A stretch of 64,000 nucleotides of DNA from Pseudomonas parafulva (GCF_002021815.1 NZ_CP019952.1:2821001-2885000), one strand, 5' to 3'; positions 47,212-57,786 are shown, numbered from the stretch's first letter. Numbers and translations are program-made. The notes: generated from the sequence alone by a model not told the origin.

Positions 47212-47490
47212 TCAACGGCCGGCACGGGACTCACGGATGTAGAAGCGTGCTTTTTCAGCCTTGCGCGTGCAGCTCTCGTAACCCTCGAATTGCTGTTGCG
47301 TCTTGGCGCCAGTGAGCAGCGACAGCGCCTTGGAGTAACTCACGGCCCCGGCGAAGCCTTCAGCCTTGGCCAGATCGAGCTCCTTCCAGGCGGCGTCCAG
47401 TTGTGTGGCACAGCTGTCACGGTACGCCGTCTTGCCAGCGCAACCGGCAAGGGTCAGGGCAATCAACGGCAGGCAGATCCAGGCTTTCAT
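47212..47490 (-). CDS. Small lipoprotein of unknown function
   Basis: The signal peptide ends in the lipobox LAGC with Cys at residue 17. The mature part of about 76 residues is helical, contains two further cysteines (SCATQLD and YESCTRK) that could form a disulfide, and lacks Asp at position +2, which suggests outer-membrane sorting. AGAGGT precedes the ATG. It is co-directional with the CHAD gene. I do not recognise a named family. Confidence 0.82.
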   Translation of the reverse strand: MKAWICLPLIALTLAGCAGKTAYRDSCATQLDAAWKELDLAKAEGFAGAVSYSKALSLLTGAKTQQQFEGYESCTRKAEKARFYIRESRAGR

Positions 47491-47653
47491 CGGTTAAACC
47501 TCTGAGGGAAAGAAACAATGCACGTTCGACGCCAACCCGTTGCAAAAGTGCCCGCTTGGCTTCGCAAGCCACATGCTCGACAGGTTGCGCATTGATGCCG
47601 AGGGTGCGATGCGTGCATTGTAGTGTTTAAGTCGCGAATGCTGAGGGAAGTTG

Positions 47654-48694
47654 ATGAACAAACGCGTGGCATTGGTGCTCGGATCAGGCGGGGCCAGAGG
47701 GTATGCGCACATCGGCGTGATCGAGGAACTCGAACGTCGCGGATACGAAATCGCCTGCATCGCCGGGTGCTCCATGGGAGCGGTGGTTGGCGGCATCTAC
47801 GCTGCAGGCAAGCTTGAGCAATACAAGCGCTGGATCGAGAGCCTGGACTATCTGGATGTCCTGCGCCTGGTGGATGTGAGCTTCAGTCTGGGCGCCATCC
47901 GAGGCGACAAGGTCTTCGGCCAGATCCGCAAGATAGTAGGCGACATCGACATCGAGCAATTGCGCATTCCCTATACCGCCGTTGCCGCTGACCTGACCAA
48001 CCAGCAGGAGATCTGGTTTCAGGAAGGCTGCCTGCATCAGGCCATGCGTGCCTCGGCTGCCATACCCAGTCTGTTCACGCCTGTCGTTCAGGGTAACCGC
48101 ATGCTGGTCGACGGCGGCATCCTCAACCCGTTACCCATCGTGCCCGTGGTATCGAGCCATTGCGACCTGATTATTGCGGTCAACCTCAACGCGACCAACC
48201 AGAAGCACTATCAACTTCCGGTGATAGAGCGGCCTGCAGCCTTCAAGATGCGATTCGATGCACTGATCAACTCGCTTGGCTCGCACCTGCCATTTCGCCG
48301 CAAGCCCGCCGAAGAGTTGGTCCGTATCGAAAAAGGCATGACGCGCGACCGTTTTCCGCCCGTGAACCCTTGGCTGGCCGAGTCGGCAGATCCACAGGCG
48401 CAGCAGCCCACGGCTGCACCCGAAAGCGAAGGCGCGCCCAAGTCTGCCACCGGCTCGTTCATCATCGACAACGTAGGGCCCGCCTCGCTGCTGGACTTGA
48501 TCAACCAGAGCTTCGAAGTCATGCAGACTTCACTGGCGCAGTACAAGATCGCCGGCTATCCGCCTGACGTACTGATCAACGTGCCCAAACGTGTGTGCCG
48601 CTTCTTCGAGTTTTACAAGGCGCCCGAGCTGATCGCGCTGGGGCGCGAGATTGCACGCGACACATTGGACAATCATGAGGGCGTCAAACGCTAA
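47654..48694 (+). CDS. Patatin-like phospholipase (RssA-type)
   Basis: The Ser-Asp dyad hydrolase fold is clear: GSGGARGYAHIGV (oxyanion loop) near residue 10, GCSMG with the nucleophile Ser near residue 40, and VDGGILNP with the catalytic Asp near residue 155. After residue 240 there is a Pro/Ala-rich linker and a C-terminal helical part (LLDLINQSFEVMQ) common in this Pseudomonas subgroup. Length is 346 residues. I chose the ATG at 47654, behind GAGGGA, instead of the TTG one codon earlier. It is divergent from the lipoprotein gene. Confidence 0.9.
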   Translation: MNKRVALVLGSGGARGYAHIGVIEELERRGYEIACIAGCSMGAVVGGIYAAGKLEQYKRWIESLDYLDVLRLVDVSFSLGAIRGDKVFGQIRKIVGDIDIEQLRIPYTAVAADLTNQQEIWFQEGCLHQAMRASAAIPSLFTPVVQGNRMLVDGGILNPLPIVPVVSSHCDLIIAVNLNATNQKHYQLPVIERPAAFKMRFDALINSLGSHLPFRRKPAEELVRIEKGMTRDRFPPVNPWLAESADPQAQQPTAAPESEGAPKSATGSFIIDNVGPASLLDLINQSFEVMQTSLAQYKIAGYPPDVLINVPKRVCRFFEFYKAPELIALGREIARDTLDNHEGVKR

Positions 48695-48718
48695 CGCTAG
48701 CGGCGTCTTCGCTCAGGT

Positions 48719-48747
48719 AAAAAAACAGGCCGCTTGCGGCGGCCTGT
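48719..48747 (-). terminator. Rho-independent terminator of ppiD
   Basis: On the minus strand ACAGGCCGC and GCGGCCTGT form a 9-bp stem with a 5-base loop, followed by seven T. It lies 20 bases beyond the ppiD stop and 24 beyond the convergent patatin stop. Confidence 0.9.
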
Positions 48748-48766
48748 CGGGTGTCTCCAAACGGAT

Positions 48767-50638
48767 TTAGTAACGCGTGATGTCCGCGTTGGCCTCCAGC
48801 TGTTTGCGGTAGGCGGCGAAGTCCTGCTGGCCAGCACGAGACGCCAGGTAGCGGCGGATCTGCTGCTTCTCTTCATCCGTGGCCGCAGCACCGTCATTGA
48901 CGCCCTTGAGTTGCAGCACGACCAGGCTGCCATCACGCAGCACAACGCTGCCATACACGGGTTTGTCCTTGGCTTGTGGCTTGCCGAGACGGAACAATGC
49001 CTGTAGCTCGACAGGGTCGATACCGTCCTGACCACGCGAGACAGCTTCATAGGGCTTCCAGCCCTGGCCTTCCTGAACGCTCGCAGGGGCGATGGAACCA
49101 TCACGCAGACCCGCGATCAGCTTGTCCGCCTTGGCCTTGAGGGCAGCGGTGGCTTTCTCCTTGGCCAGGTGCTCGCGAATGTTCTTGGCAACCGTTTCGA
49201 GTGGCAGCTGCGCAGGCTTGCGGTGTTCCTTGACGCGCAGTACCACCGTCGTCTCAGGATCAAGCTCGATCGCGGTGCTGTTGGCACCCTCTTCCAGCAC
49301 TTCCTCCGAGAACGCTGCCTGCACCACAGAGCGGTTGGCAGTGATGCCGTCGCCGCCTTCGCGGCCGAACGGAGCGGACGTTTGGACCTTGAGGTTCAAG
49401 TCCTGGGCCGGCTGTACCAGGTCGGAGGCCTCGTAGGCGGCGTCCTGCAACTGCTTGCTGGCGTCCACGTAGCGCTGCTCGACCAGTGGCGTCTTGAGGT
49501 CGCGGGTCAGTTTGTCTTTCAGGCTAGCGAAGCTCGGCACCTCGGGCGCCTCGACGCCAAGCAGCTTGATGATGTGATAGCCGTATTCGGTACGAACCGG
49601 AGCTGAGACCTGGCCGTCGTGCAGCTGATACAGCGCCTGTTCGAACGCCGGATCGTACACACCAGGACCGGCAAAGCCGAGGTCACCGCCGTTATTGGCC
49701 GAACCTGGATCCTGGGAAAATTCCTTCGCCAACGCGGCAAAATCTTCACCCTTGGCCAGGCGCTGTTCGATTTCGTCAGCACGCGCTTTGGCCTGGGCAT
49801 CGGTCGTCTTGTCGTTGACCTCGATGAGGATATGCGCCGCGCGGCGCTGTTCGGCAAGGTTGGCGATCTCCTTCTCGTACTGAGCCTTGAGCGCCTCGTC
49901 AGTGACTTTGGCTTGGTCGAAGAAGGACGACTTCTTGAGCTCTACGTAGTCGATGACGACTTGGTCAGGCGACATGAACTCCTTGGCATGGGCGTCATAG
50001 TGCTGCTTGACCTCTTCGTCGCTGACCTTGATCGCGGCCAGATCGGCCTTGAAAGTCAAGGACGCGAAATCGCGGGTCTGCTTTTCAAGGCGTGCGAAAG
50101 CGTCGACTTGCTGATCGGTTACGAAGCTACTGCCGGCGATCCCGGCACGTAACTGCCCGATGAGCATTTCCTCACCGAGCATCTCGCGAAACTGCATACG
50201 CCCATAGCCCATTTGACGGATGACCTGATCGAAACGGTCGCTGTTGAACTTGCCGTCAACCTGGAATTCCGGCGTTTGCAGCATGACCTGATCTAGCGCA
50301 GCGTCGGAAAACGCGAACTTGGCGTCTTTGGCACCCTCGAGCAACAGCTTGCGACTGATCAGCCCCTTGAGGGCCTCTTCGCGCAGCAGCTTGTCGTCAA
50401 GCAGCGCAGGATCGAAGTCCTTACCCAACTGTTGCACCAACTGGCGGCGCTGCATGTCGGCCGCCTGGCTCAACTCGTTCTGGCTGATCGTTTCGCCGTT
50501 TACCTTGGCAGCATCCTGACTGTGGCTGGCGGCTTGGAAAATGGCTTCGAACCCGGTCAATGCCATCAGCACGACAATGAGACCGATGATGGTTTTGGCA
50601 ATCCAACCTTGTGAATTGTCCCTGATATTTTGCAGCAT
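48767..50638 (-). CDS. ppiD: Periplasmic folding chaperone PpiD (SurA-like, parvulin domain)
   Basis: PpiD is an inner-membrane-anchored periplasmic chaperone next to the Sec translocon. The start MLQNIRDNSQGWIAKTIIG leads into a single membrane helix (about residues 14-33). SurA-N-like segments cover about 35-230; the parvulin domain begins near residue 265 with AAHILIEV and contains FSQDPGSANNGGDLGF. Length is 623 residues, as usual. The ATG at 50638 has GGGGGA upstream; an in-frame extension is rejected. It follows hupB, as in most gammaproteobacteria. Confidence 0.96.
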   Translation of the reverse strand: MLQNIRDNSQGWIAKTIIGLIVVLMALTGFEAIFQAASHSQDAAKVNGETISQNELSQAADMQRRQLVQQLGKDFDPALLDDKLLREEALKGLISRKLLLEGAKDAKFAFSDAALDQVMLQTPEFQVDGKFNSDRFDQVIRQMGYGRMQFREMLGEEMLIGQLRAGIAGSSFVTDQQVDAFARLEKQTRDFASLTFKADLAAIKVSDEEVKQHYDAHAKEFMSPDQVVIDYVELKKSSFFDQAKVTDEALKAQYEKEIANLAEQRRAAHILIEVNDKTTDAQAKARADEIEQRLAKGEDFAALAKEFSQDPGSANNGGDLGFAGPGVYDPAFEQALYQLHDGQVSAPVRTEYGYHIIKLLGVEAPEVPSFASLKDKLTRDLKTPLVEQRYVDASKQLQDAAYEASDLVQPAQDLNLKVQTSAPFGREGGDGITANRSVVQAAFSEEVLEEGANSTAIELDPETTVVLRVKEHRKPAQLPLETVAKNIREHLAKEKATAALKAKADKLIAGLRDGSIAPASVQEGQGWKPYEAVSRGQDGIDPVELQALFRLGKPQAKDKPVYGSVVLRDGSLVVLQLKGVNDGAAATDEEKQQIRRYLASRAGQQDFAAYRKQLEANADITRY

Positions 50639-50706
50639 GCGTCCCCCAGAGACGGCTGTACCACTGCGTCGACAACCGCGGAGCGTGGGTAGAGTCCTGA
50701 TAAAAG

Positions 50707-50732
50707 AAAGGCGCATCCGAGGATGCGCCTTT
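50707..50732 (-). terminator. Terminator between hupB and ppiD
   Basis: GGCGCATCC / GGATGCGCC with a 2-base loop and flanking AAA/TTT forms a stable hairpin; on the minus strand it is followed by a T-rich stretch. It ends hupB transcripts before ppiD. Confidence 0.85.
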
Positions 50733-50821
50733 TCTTAGCATACGAATCAGGCGGTAACGTTTGCGTCCCGCCTTCAGCGTGCTCGGACCTGGCCAGGCCG
50801 GGTCCGGCTGAAAGAGACGAC

Positions 50822-51094
50822 TTAGTTGACGGCGTCTTTCAGGCCTTTACCTGCCTTGAAACCTGGCACCTTGGCGGCAGCGATCTTGATCGCCTTACCG
50901 GTCTGCGGGTTGCGGCCGGTACGCTCAGCACGATCCTTGACAGTGAAGGTACCGAAGCCGACCAGAACGACATCGTCGCCTTGCTTCAGGGCGCCGGTGA
51001 CGGATTCGATCACTGCGTCCAGCGCTTTGCCAGCGGTGGCTTTCGAAATGTCAGCTTGTGCGGCGATAGCGTCAATCAGTTCCGACTTGTTCAC
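50822..51094 (-). CDS. hupB: DNA-binding protein HU-beta
   Basis: HU bends and compacts DNA as a dimer. The 90-residue sequence shows [18 protein letters not shown] at the N-terminus, the [18 protein letters not shown] arm region with the DNA-intercalating Pro, and [14 protein letters not shown] at the end. Translation starts at a GTG (51094) with GGGGAC nearby. It follows lon and has its own promoter region of 150 bp and its own terminator. Confidence 0.97.
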   Translation of the reverse strand: MNKSELIDAIAAQADISKATAGKALDAVIESVTGALKQGDDVVLVGFGTFTVKDRAERTGRNPQTGKAIKIAAAKVPGFKAGKGLKDAVN

Positions 51095-51244
51095 TCGTAA
51101 GTCCCCTTGTGCTCTATTGAGTATGTTTCTAAGTATGTAAAGAAAGCGTGTGAAAACGGTGCTGGGTGGCCTGATGACAATAACGTGCCGCTTTATAGCA
51201 AGGCGCCGAAAATACTGTCAAGAAAGCCCCCCAGACTAAAACTG

Positions 51245-53641
51245 CTAGTGCGTGCTAATTCTTTCCTTTGCCTCAGTGTCGCGCTTATCGTCCTTCGCGA
51301 CAATGTCGGAAGCCACATCTGGCAAGGGCTCCGGGGCGTATTGCAGCGCAATTTGCAGGACTTCGTCAATCCATTTGACCGGTTTGATCTGCAGATCCTG
51401 TTTAATATTTTCTGGAATTTCCTTGAGGTCGCGCACGTTCTCCTCAGGAATGATCACCGTCTTGATGCCGCCCCGGTGAGCGGCCAGCAGTTTTTCCTTG
51501 AGCCCGCCAATGGCCAGAACCTGGCCACGCAACGTGATTTCGCCTGTCATCGCCACATCCGCACGTACGGGTATTTGAGTCAGGGCCGACACCAGCGCGG
51601 TGCACATACCGATACCTGCACTTGGGCCATCCTTGGGGGTGGCGCCTTCGGGCATATGAATGTGAACGTCGTGCTTTTCATGGAAGTCGGCTGCGATCCC
51701 CAGGCTGCGGGCGCGGCTACGCACCACTGTCTGCGCAGCCGTAATCGACTCGACCATGACGTCACCGAGCGAGCCGGTTTTGATCAACTGACCTTTGCCA
51801 GGAATGACCACGGACTCGATGGTGAGCAACTCGCCCCCCACTTGCGTCCACGCCAGACCCGTCACCTGGCCGATCTGGTCCTGCTGCTCGGCAAGGCCGT
51901 AGCGGAACTTGCGCACGCCCAGCAGGTGTTCGAGCTGCTCGCCGGCGACCTTGACCTTGACCTGCTTCTGCCCTGCGTGCTCCTTGACGACCTTGCGGCA
52001 GACCTTGGCAATCTGACGTTCAAGACCGCGCACACCCGCCTCGCGCGTGTAGTAACGAATGATGTCGCGGATGGCCGAGACATCGATCTCCAGCTCTTCT
52101 TTTTTCAGGCCGTTTGCCTTGACCTGCTTGGGCACCAAGTATTTGACTGCGATGTTGATTTTTTCATCTTCGGTGTAACCCGGAAGACGAATGATCTCCA
52201 TCCGGTCCAGCAATGCTGGCGGGATATTCATCGAGTTGGAGGTGCACAGGAACATCACGTCCGACAGGTCGTAATCGACCTCCAGGTAGTGATCGTTGAA
52301 GTTGTGGTTCTGCTCGGGGTCCAGCACCTCCAGCAGTGCCGAGGCCGGGTCGCCGCGCATGTCGCTGCCCATTTTGTCGATTTCATCGAGCAGGAACAGC
52401 GGGTTACGCACGCCCACTTTGGTCATCTTCTGAATCAGCCGCCCGGGCATGGATCCGATGTAGGTCCGGCGATGGCCACGGATTTCAGCTTCATCTCGTA
52501 CCCCGCCCAAGGCCATGCGCACGAATTTGCGGTTGGTCGCAGCGGCGATGGATTCGGCCAGGGACGTCTTGCCCACGCCAGGTGGACCAACCAGGCACAG
52601 CACCGGACCACGGATTTTCTTGACGCGCTTTTGCACGGCAAGGTACTCGAGAATACGGTCCTTGACCTCTTCCAGACCGTAGTGGTCTGCATCGAGAATG
52701 TCTTCGGCCTTGGCAAGGTCCAGGCGCACTTTGCTCTGGGCTTTCCAAGGCACCTGAACCAGCCAGTCCAGGTAGGACCGCACCACGGTGGCCTCAGCCG
52801 ACATCGGCGACATCTGCTTGAGCTTGTTCAGCTCGGCCTGGGCCTTGGTCATGGCGTCCTTGGGCAGGCCAGCGGCTTCGATACGCTTTTTCAGCTCCTC
52901 GAGCTCGTTGTGACCCTCATCACCATCGCCAAGCTCTTTCTGAATGGCCTTCATCTGCTCATTCAGGTAGTACTCGCGCTGGCTGCGCTCCATTTGCTTT
53001 TTCACCCGGCCGCGGATGCGCTTTTCGACCTGCAGCAGGTCGATCTCGGCATCGAGCAATGCCAAGACATGCTCGACCCGCGTTGGCAGGTCGACAATTT
53101 CCAGAATTTCCTGTTTCTGCTCGATCTTCAGGGCCATGTGGGCAGCCATGGTGTCGACCAGGCGCCCGGGCTCATCGATGCTATTGAGCGAGGACATCAC
53201 TTCGGCTGGCACTTTCTTGCCCAGTTGCACGTACTGCTCGAACTGCGAAAGCAGTGTGCGCACGAAAACTTCCGATTCGCGCTCGACAGCCTCGGTCTCG
53301 TCGATCAGCGACACTTCAGCGCGCACATGGCCGTCGACTTCACTGAAGCGCTCGACAGTACCCCGCTGCTCGCCTTCGACCAGCACTTTAACGGTACCGT
53401 CAGGCAGTTTCAGCAGCTGGAGCACGGTAGCTACGGTACCAACGCGGTATAGCGCGTCTTCGCCCGGATCATCATCAGCCGGGTTTTTCTGGGCGAGCAG
53501 GAGAATCTGCTTTTCGCCCGTCATCGCGGCTTCGAGGGCCTCGATGGATTTCTCACGCCCCACAAACAGCGGGATGACCATGTGCGGGTAAACAACGACG
53601 TCGCGCAATGGCAAAAGAGGCAAGTCGAGGGTGGTCTTCAT
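51245..53641 (-). CDS. lon: ATP-dependent protease Lon
   Basis: Lon degrades misfolded and some regulatory proteins. The N-terminal substrate domain (residues 1-200) is followed by the AAA+ module with Walker [13 protein letters not shown] near residue 356, and the protease domain has its catalytic Ser at residue 674 (DGPSAGIG) and Lys at residue 717 ([10 protein letters not shown]), 43 residues apart as in E. coli Lon. Length is 798 residues. GAGGCGAA precedes the ATG. A heat-shock-type promoter lies just upstream. The order clpX-lon-hupB is standard. Confidence 0.98.
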   Translation of the reverse strand: MKTTLDLPLLPLRDVVVYPHMVIPLFVGREKSIEALEAAMTGEKQILLLAQKNPADDDPGEDALYRVGTVATVLQLLKLPDGTVKVLVEGEQRGTVERFSEVDGHVRAEVSLIDETEAVERESEVFVRTLLSQFEQYVQLGKKVPAEVMSSLNSIDEPGRLVDTMAAHMALKIEQKQEILEIVDLPTRVEHVLALLDAEIDLLQVEKRIRGRVKKQMERSQREYYLNEQMKAIQKELGDGDEGHNELEELKKRIEAAGLPKDAMTKAQAELNKLKQMSPMSAEATVVRSYLDWLVQVPWKAQSKVRLDLAKAEDILDADHYGLEEVKDRILEYLAVQKRVKKIRGPVLCLVGPPGVGKTSLAESIAAATNRKFVRMALGGVRDEAEIRGHRRTYIGSMPGRLIQKMTKVGVRNPLFLLDEIDKMGSDMRGDPASALLEVLDPEQNHNFNDHYLEVDYDLSDVMFLCTSNSMNIPPALLDRMEIIRLPGYTEDEKINIAVKYLVPKQVKANGLKKEELEIDVSAIRDIIRYYTREAGVRGLERQIAKVCRKVVKEHAGQKQVKVKVAGEQLEHLLGVRKFRYGLAEQQDQIGQVTGLAWTQVGGELLTIESVVIPGKGQLIKTGSLGDVMVESITAAQTVVRSRARSLGIAADFHEKHDVHIHMPEGATPKDGPSAGIGMCTALVSALTQIPVRADVAMTGEITLRGQVLAIGGLKEKLLAAHRGGIKTVIIPEENVRDLKEIPENIKQDLQIKPVKWIDEVLQIALQYAPEPLPDVASDIVAKDDKRDTEAKERISTH

Positions 53642-53698
53642 GATTTCGCCTCTACAGCGGCCTTAGTGGCCGGAAACCGTGGAATTGATGTTTGGACC

Positions 53699-53729
53699 TA
53701 ATGTGGGGGTACACCCGCGAAATTACAAG
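53699..53729 (-). promoter_or_regulatory. Candidate sigma-32 (heat-shock) promoter of lon
   Basis: On the minus strand CTTGTAA (53729 to 53723) and CCCCCACATTA (53709 to 53699) are 13 bases apart, close to the sigma-32 pattern CTTGAAA-N13/14-CCCCAT. It lies about 60 bases before the lon start. Part of the segment also resembles a degenerate Pseudomonas REP element, which is an alternative explanation. Confidence 0.55.
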
Positions 53730-53747
53730 CGCTGGCGCAGGAAAAGC

Positions 53748-53770
53748 AAAAAGGGGGCCCTAGGCCCCCT
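53748..53770 (-). terminator. Rho-independent terminator of clpX
   Basis: An 8-bp stem AGGGGGCC / GGCCCCCT with a 3-base loop is followed on the minus strand by five T and then a T-rich stretch, between the clpX stop and the lon promoter. Confidence 0.88.
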
Positions 53771-53802
53771 CTGTGCTACGCGGTCAGGCGACCTGCCCTG
53801 AA

Positions 53803-55086
53803 TCAGGCGTCAGGCGCTGCCTTGGCTTGCGGCTCGCTGTTCTCGTAGATCATCAGCGGCTGCGAGGTACCCTCGATGACGCTTTCATCGATCACCACCT
53901 TGCTGACTTCCTTCGCAGAGGGAATCTCGTACATGGTGTCGAGCAGCACCCCTTCCAAGATGGAACGCAAGCCACGGGCGCCAGTCTTGCGCTCCAGAGC
54001 TTTGCGAGCAACGGCCTTGAGCGCATCGCTGCGGAACTCGAGGTCGACGCTTTCCATCTCGAACAGCTTGGCATACTGCTTGGTCAGCGCGTTCTTGGGC
54101 TCGGTCAAAATCTGGATAAGCGCTGCTTCGTCCAGCTCATCAAGCGTTGCCAACACGGGCAAGCGCCCCACGAACTCGGGGATCAGGCCAAACTTGACCA
54201 AGTCGTCAGGCTCGACCTCACGCAGAGATTCGCCGACTTTCTTGCCCTCCTCCTTGCTGCGCACTTCAGCACCAAAGCCCATACCACCTTTGGTGGAGCG
54301 GTTCTGAATGACCTTTTCGAGGCCAGAGAACGCGCCACCGCAGATGAACAGGATATTACGGGTATCAACCTGCAAAAATTCCTGTTGCGGGTGCTTGCGA
54401 CCGCCCTGTGGAGGTACGGAGGCAACGGTGCCCTCGATGAGCTTGAGCAAGGCTTGCTGCACACCTTCACCCGAAACATCACGGGTGATGGACGGGTTAT
54501 CCGACTTGCGCGAAATCTTGTCGATTTCGTCGATGTAGACGATACCCATCTGGGCCTTTTCCACATCGTAGTCGCACTTCTGCAGCAGTTTCTGAATGAT
54601 GTTCTCAACGTCCTCACCCACATAACCAGCTTCGGTCAGGGTGGTGGCGTCCGCGATTGTGAACGGTACGTTCAACAAGCGCGCGAGGGTTTCGGCGAGC
54701 AAGGTCTTACCCGAGCCCGTCGGGCCGATGAGCAGGATATTGCTCTTGCCCAGCTCGACATCGTCACCCTTCTTGTCACGCTGGTTCAAGCGCTTGTAGT
54801 GGTTGTAAACCGCCACGGCAAGCACCTTTTTCGCGCGTTCCTGACCAATGACGTACTGGTCGAGGATACCGCTGATTTCTTTCGGCGAAGGCAATTTGTG
54901 CGCGCTGCTTTCGGCCTGAGCTTCCTGCACCTCCTCGCGGATGATGTCATTGCACAGGTCGACGCACTCGTCGCAGATAAATACCGAGGGCCCGGCAATC
55001 AGTTTGCGCACTTCGTGCTGGCTTTTGCCGCAGAAGGAGCAATAAAGCAATTTGCCGCTGTCCTCGCCGTTACGGGTGTCAGTCAT
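53803..55086 (-). CDS. clpX: ClpXP protease ATPase subunit ClpX
   Basis: ClpX unfolds substrates and feeds them to ClpP. The N-terminal zinc-binding domain has CSFC near residue 16 and CDECVDLC near residue 36. The AAA+ module carries Walker A GPTGSGKT near residue 120, Walker [10 protein letters not shown] near 183 and the IGF-type ClpP loop region in [12 protein letters not shown] following it. Length is 427 residues from the ATG at 55086. It is 108 bp downstream of clpP and probably co-transcribed. Confidence 0.98.
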   Translation of the reverse strand: MTDTRNGEDSGKLLYCSFCGKSQHEVRKLIAGPSVFICDECVDLCNDIIREEVQEAQAESSAHKLPSPKEISGILDQYVIGQERAKKVLAVAVYNHYKRLNQRDKKGDDVELGKSNILLIGPTGSGKTLLAETLARLLNVPFTIADATTLTEAGYVGEDVENIIQKLLQKCDYDVEKAQMGIVYIDEIDKISRKSDNPSITRDVSGEGVQQALLKLIEGTVASVPPQGGRKHPQQEFLQVDTRNILFICGGAFSGLEKVIQNRSTKGGMGFGAEVRSKEEGKKVGESLREVEPDDLVKFGLIPEFVGRLPVLATLDELDEAALIQILTEPKNALTKQYAKLFEMESVDLEFRSDALKAVARKALERKTGARGLRSILEGVLLDTMYEIPSAKEVSKVVIDESVIEGTSQPLMIYENSEPQAKAAPDA

Positions 55087-55194
55087 TCGATCGATCCAAT
55101 CCGGTAGGCTTGTAACACAAGATGAAGGCAATTGCGGGCTTTTTCAAGTCCGCAGGCAGGCGCATCATGCGCCTACCTGCCCTGGCCTCCCGCT

Positions 55195-55836
55195 TCAGGA
55201 AGCCAGTTGCCGCTTGTCGTATACCGAGTCGATCAGGCCGTACTCGGCTGCGCGCGAGGCGCTCATGAAGTTGTCGCGCTCGGTGTCGCGCTTGATGGTC
55301 TCCAGATCCTGACCGGTGTGGTAGGCCAGAAGCTCGTTCAGGCGCGCCTTGATGTTCAGGATTTCCTGGGCATGGATTTCGATATCGGTAGCCTGGCCCT
55401 GGAACCCGCCCAAGGGCTGGTGAATCATCACACGCGAGTTCGGCAGGCAGTGACGCTTGCCCTTGGCACCGGCAGCGAGCAGGAACGCACCCATGCTGCA
55501 GGCCTGGCCGATGCAGATGGTCGATACGTCCGGCTTGATGAACTGCATGGTGTCGTAGATCGACATGCCGGCGGTTACGGACCCACCCGGCGAGTTGATG
55601 TACAGATGGATATCCTTGTCCGGGTTTTCCGCCTCAAGGAACAGCATCTGTGCGACGACGAGATTGGCCATGTAGTCTTCGACCGGGCCAACCAGGAAGA
55701 TCACGCGCTCCTTCAGGAGGCGCGAGTAGATGTCGTAGGCGCGTTCGCCACGGGCGGACTGCTCGATAACCATAGGGACCAGGCCGCCTGCAGCCTGGAT
55801 GTCAGAGCTCTGCTGAATAAAAGAATTGCGGGACAT
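55195..55836 (-). CDS. clpP: ATP-dependent Clp protease proteolytic subunit ClpP
   Basis: The serine-protease triad is Ser114 (GQACSMGAF), His139 (VMIHQPLGG) and Asp188 (RDTERDNF); each is three residues beyond its E. coli precursor counterpart. The first 17 residues look like the self-cleaved propeptide. Length is 213 residues. GCAGGAC precedes the ATG. It lies between tig and clpX, the widespread order. Confidence 0.98.
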   Translation of the reverse strand: MSRNSFIQQSSDIQAAGGLVPMVIEQSARGERAYDIYSRLLKERVIFLVGPVEDYMANLVVAQMLFLEAENPDKDIHLYINSPGGSVTAGMSIYDTMQFIKPDVSTICIGQACSMGAFLLAAGAKGKRHCLPNSRVMIHQPLGGFQGQATDIEIHAQEILNIKARLNELLAYHTGQDLETIKRDTERDNFMSASRAAEYGLIDSVYDKRQLAS

Positions 55837-55875
55837 GTCCTGCGCTCACTCCCAAATAGTCATGGCTTGAATACA

Positions 55876-55903
55876 CACAAGCCAGCGCGAAGGCTGGCTT
55901 GTG
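55876..55903 (-). terminator. Hairpin between tig and clpP
   Basis: A perfect 11-bp stem CACAAGCCAGC / GCTGGCTTGTG with a 6-base loop lies in the 90-bp gap. Only a weak TGTGTGT tract follows on the minus strand, so it may attenuate or process a tig-clpP transcript rather than end it. Confidence 0.6.
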
Positions 55904-55926
55904 GGGGCTTCCTGCGAAAAGACCGC

Positions 55927-57240
55927 TTACTCGGCTTCGTCAGGTGCCTGGGCTGGCTTGACGGCCTCTTCATACGAGACCGACTTGTCAGTCACAGTCG
56001 CTTTCTGCAGAACAGTATCCACAACTTGTTCTTCAAGCACAACCGAACGCACTTCGTTCATCTGCTGGTCGTTCTTGTAGTACCAGGCGATGACTTGCTC
56101 AGGCTCCTGGTAGGCCGAAGCCATCTCCTCGATCATCTCGCGAACCTTGGCATCGTCTGGCTTGAGGTCGTATTGCTTGACCACTTCTGCCACGATCAGG
56201 CCCAGCGCAACACGGCGCTTGGCTTGCTCTTCGAACAGCTCGGCCGGCAATTGCTCAGGCTTGATGTTGCCACCGAACTGCTGAACCGCCTGCACGCGCA
56301 GACGATTGACTTCGTTTTCCAGCAAAGCCTTTGGCGCTTCGATCGGATTGGCAGCCAGCAGACCGTCCATGACCTGGTTCTTGACCTTGGTCTTGATGGC
56401 TTGGCGCAGCTCACGCTCCATGTTCTTACGAACTTCGGCGCGGAAGCCTTCCAGGGTCGATTCCTTGATACCGAACTGGGCGAAGAACGCTTCGTTCAGC
56501 TCAGGCAGCACAGGGGCCGACACGCTGTTGACGGTAATGGTGAACTCGGCGGCCTTGCCGGCCAGGTCCAAGTTCTGGTAGTCCTCTGGGAAGGTCACGT
56601 TGACGACGCGCTCTTCGCCAGCCTTGGCGCCGACCAGGCCGTCTTCGAAGCCTGGGATCATGCGGCCGGAGCCCAGCACCAACTGGGTACCTTTGGCCGA
56701 GCCACCGGCGAACGTTTCACCGTCAACCTTGCCAACGAAGTCGATGTTGAGCTGATCATCGGTTTGCGCGGCGCGCTCGACGGCTTCGAAGCGCGTGTTC
56801 TGCTTGCGCAGCACTTCCAGCATCTTGTCCAGGTCAGAATCGGCGACTTCGGCGCTCAGGCGCTCGACGGTGATCGACTCGAGGCCGGCAACGGTGAACT
56901 CCGGGAATACTTCGAAGATCGCGACGAACTCCAGGTCCTTGCCTTTTTCGAACGACTTCGGTTCCACGGACGGCGCGCCGGCAGGGTTCAGTTTCTGCTC
57001 GACAATGGCTTCGTAGAAGGAAGCCTGAACCAGATCACCGAAGGCTTCCTGGCGGGCATCGGCCTCGAAGCGCTGACGGATCACGCTCATGGGCACCTTG
57101 CCGGGGCGGAAGCCGGCAACCTTGGCGCGCTTGGCAGTCTGCTGCAGACGCTTGTTGACTTCGTTCTCGACGCGCTCAGCCGGAACGGCGATGGTCATGC
57201 GGCGCTCGAGAGCGGAAGTGTTTTCAACAGAAACTTGCAT
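55927..57240 (-). CDS. tig: Trigger factor
   Basis: The ribosome-bound chaperone and prolyl isomerase. The N-terminal ribosome-binding motif is in [10 protein letters not shown] near residue 43, the FKBP-type isomerase domain spans about residues 150-245 ([14 protein letters not shown], then [15 protein letters not shown]), and the C-terminal helical chaperone arms follow. Length is 437 residues from the ATG at 57240 with GAGGAA before it; a start six codons upstream is not needed. It is followed by clpP, clpX and lon. Confidence 0.98.
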   Translation of the reverse strand: MQVSVENTSALERRMTIAVPAERVENEVNKRLQQTAKRAKVAGFRPGKVPMSVIRQRFEADARQEAFGDLVQASFYEAIVEQKLNPAGAPSVEPKSFEKGKDLEFVAIFEVFPEFTVAGLESITVERLSAEVADSDLDKMLEVLRKQNTRFEAVERAAQTDDQLNIDFVGKVDGETFAGGSAKGTQLVLGSGRMIPGFEDGLVGAKAGEERVVNVTFPEDYQNLDLAGKAAEFTITVNSVSAPVLPELNEAFFAQFGIKESTLEGFRAEVRKNMERELRQAIKTKVKNQVMDGLLAANPIEAPKALLENEVNRLRVQAVQQFGGNIKPEQLPAELFEEQAKRRVALGLIVAEVVKQYDLKPDDAKVREMIEEMASAYQEPEQVIAWYYKNDQQMNEVRSVVLEEQVVDTVLQKATVTDKSVSYEEAVKPAQAPDEAE

Positions 57241-57380
57241 GGATATTCCTCGTTGCACAGACGTTAGCCGGCGTTAGCCCGACTCCAGAATCAAGGGCAA
57301 GCATTCTAGTGAGTCGCGCAGCAGAAGTCACCCCACTCGGGACGACCTGAAACAACGCCGGTCGATTAACTTTCAAGGGC

Positions 57381-57398
57381 CGCGCGGCGAACCGCGCG
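57381..57398 (-). terminator. GC-rich UUCG-type hairpin between the 57487-57786 gene and tig
   Basis: CGCGCGG and CCGCGCG pair perfectly around CGAA (TTCG on the minus strand, a stable tetraloop). No T run follows, so it is at best an intrinsic terminator of low strength. Confidence 0.45.
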
Positions 57399-57486
57399 AC
57401 CTGTTTCCAAGAAGCCTGGCCAGACATTGCAACGATCACTTGCCGCAACATCTTGCTCAACAAATACACCTTGAACTGCACGCCCC

Positions 57487-57786
57487 TTATTCGGGCTCTA
57501 TCTCGTTGAACTCGCAGTACTCCTCCCAGGACAACCCCAGCGCATCGGCCACCTCCCGGTGGGTCTCAAGGCGCATGACCCGCAATTGTTCCGGGGTTTC
57601 GGCGATCAGCTCAAGTGCGAGCTCCCAGGGCTGGATACCTTGCTCTTCAGCGGCATCCTCGAACGCCCATTGAATTTGCTGCGCCTGCTCACGCGCATCC
57701 AGCGCGCGGATCTCTTCGAGCAAGTGGGGGTTCGCTTCGGCGAAACGCTGCAGCGCGGCAGCCTGGCGGGCTTCTTTTGCGATCAT
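57487..57786 (-). CDS. Small acidic helical protein (DUF6388-like)
   Basis: A 99-residue acidic protein, helical throughout, containing EEIRALDAREQAQQIQWAFE, IQPWELALELIAETPEQL and a final ALGLSWEEYCEFNEIEPE. The segment PWELALELIA followed by HREVADALGLSWEEYC fits what I recall of the Pseudomonas DUF6388 family; I am only moderately sure. No catalytic residues are evident. CAGGAC precedes the ATG. It may be its own unit upstream of tig. Confidence 0.7.
   Translation of the reverse strand: MIAKEARQAAALQRFAEANPHLLEEIRALDAREQAQQIQWAFEDAAEEQGIQPWELALELIAETPEQLRVMRLETHREVADALGLSWEEYCEFNEIEPE

Noticed and set aside
51107..53452. A 781-codon open frame antisense to lon
   Set aside because: It mirrors the codon pattern of the highly conserved lon gene, has no recognisable domain, and long antisense frames are common in GC-rich genes.
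55132..57267. A 711-codon open frame antisense to clpP and tig
   Set aside because: It spans two real genes and their gap, and its translation shows only low-complexity Leu/Gln/His-rich sequence.
57371..57379. CCCTTGAAA (minus strand) as a sigma-32 -35 for tig
   Set aside because: No CCCCAT-like -10 occurs at the right distance, so the match is probably chance.
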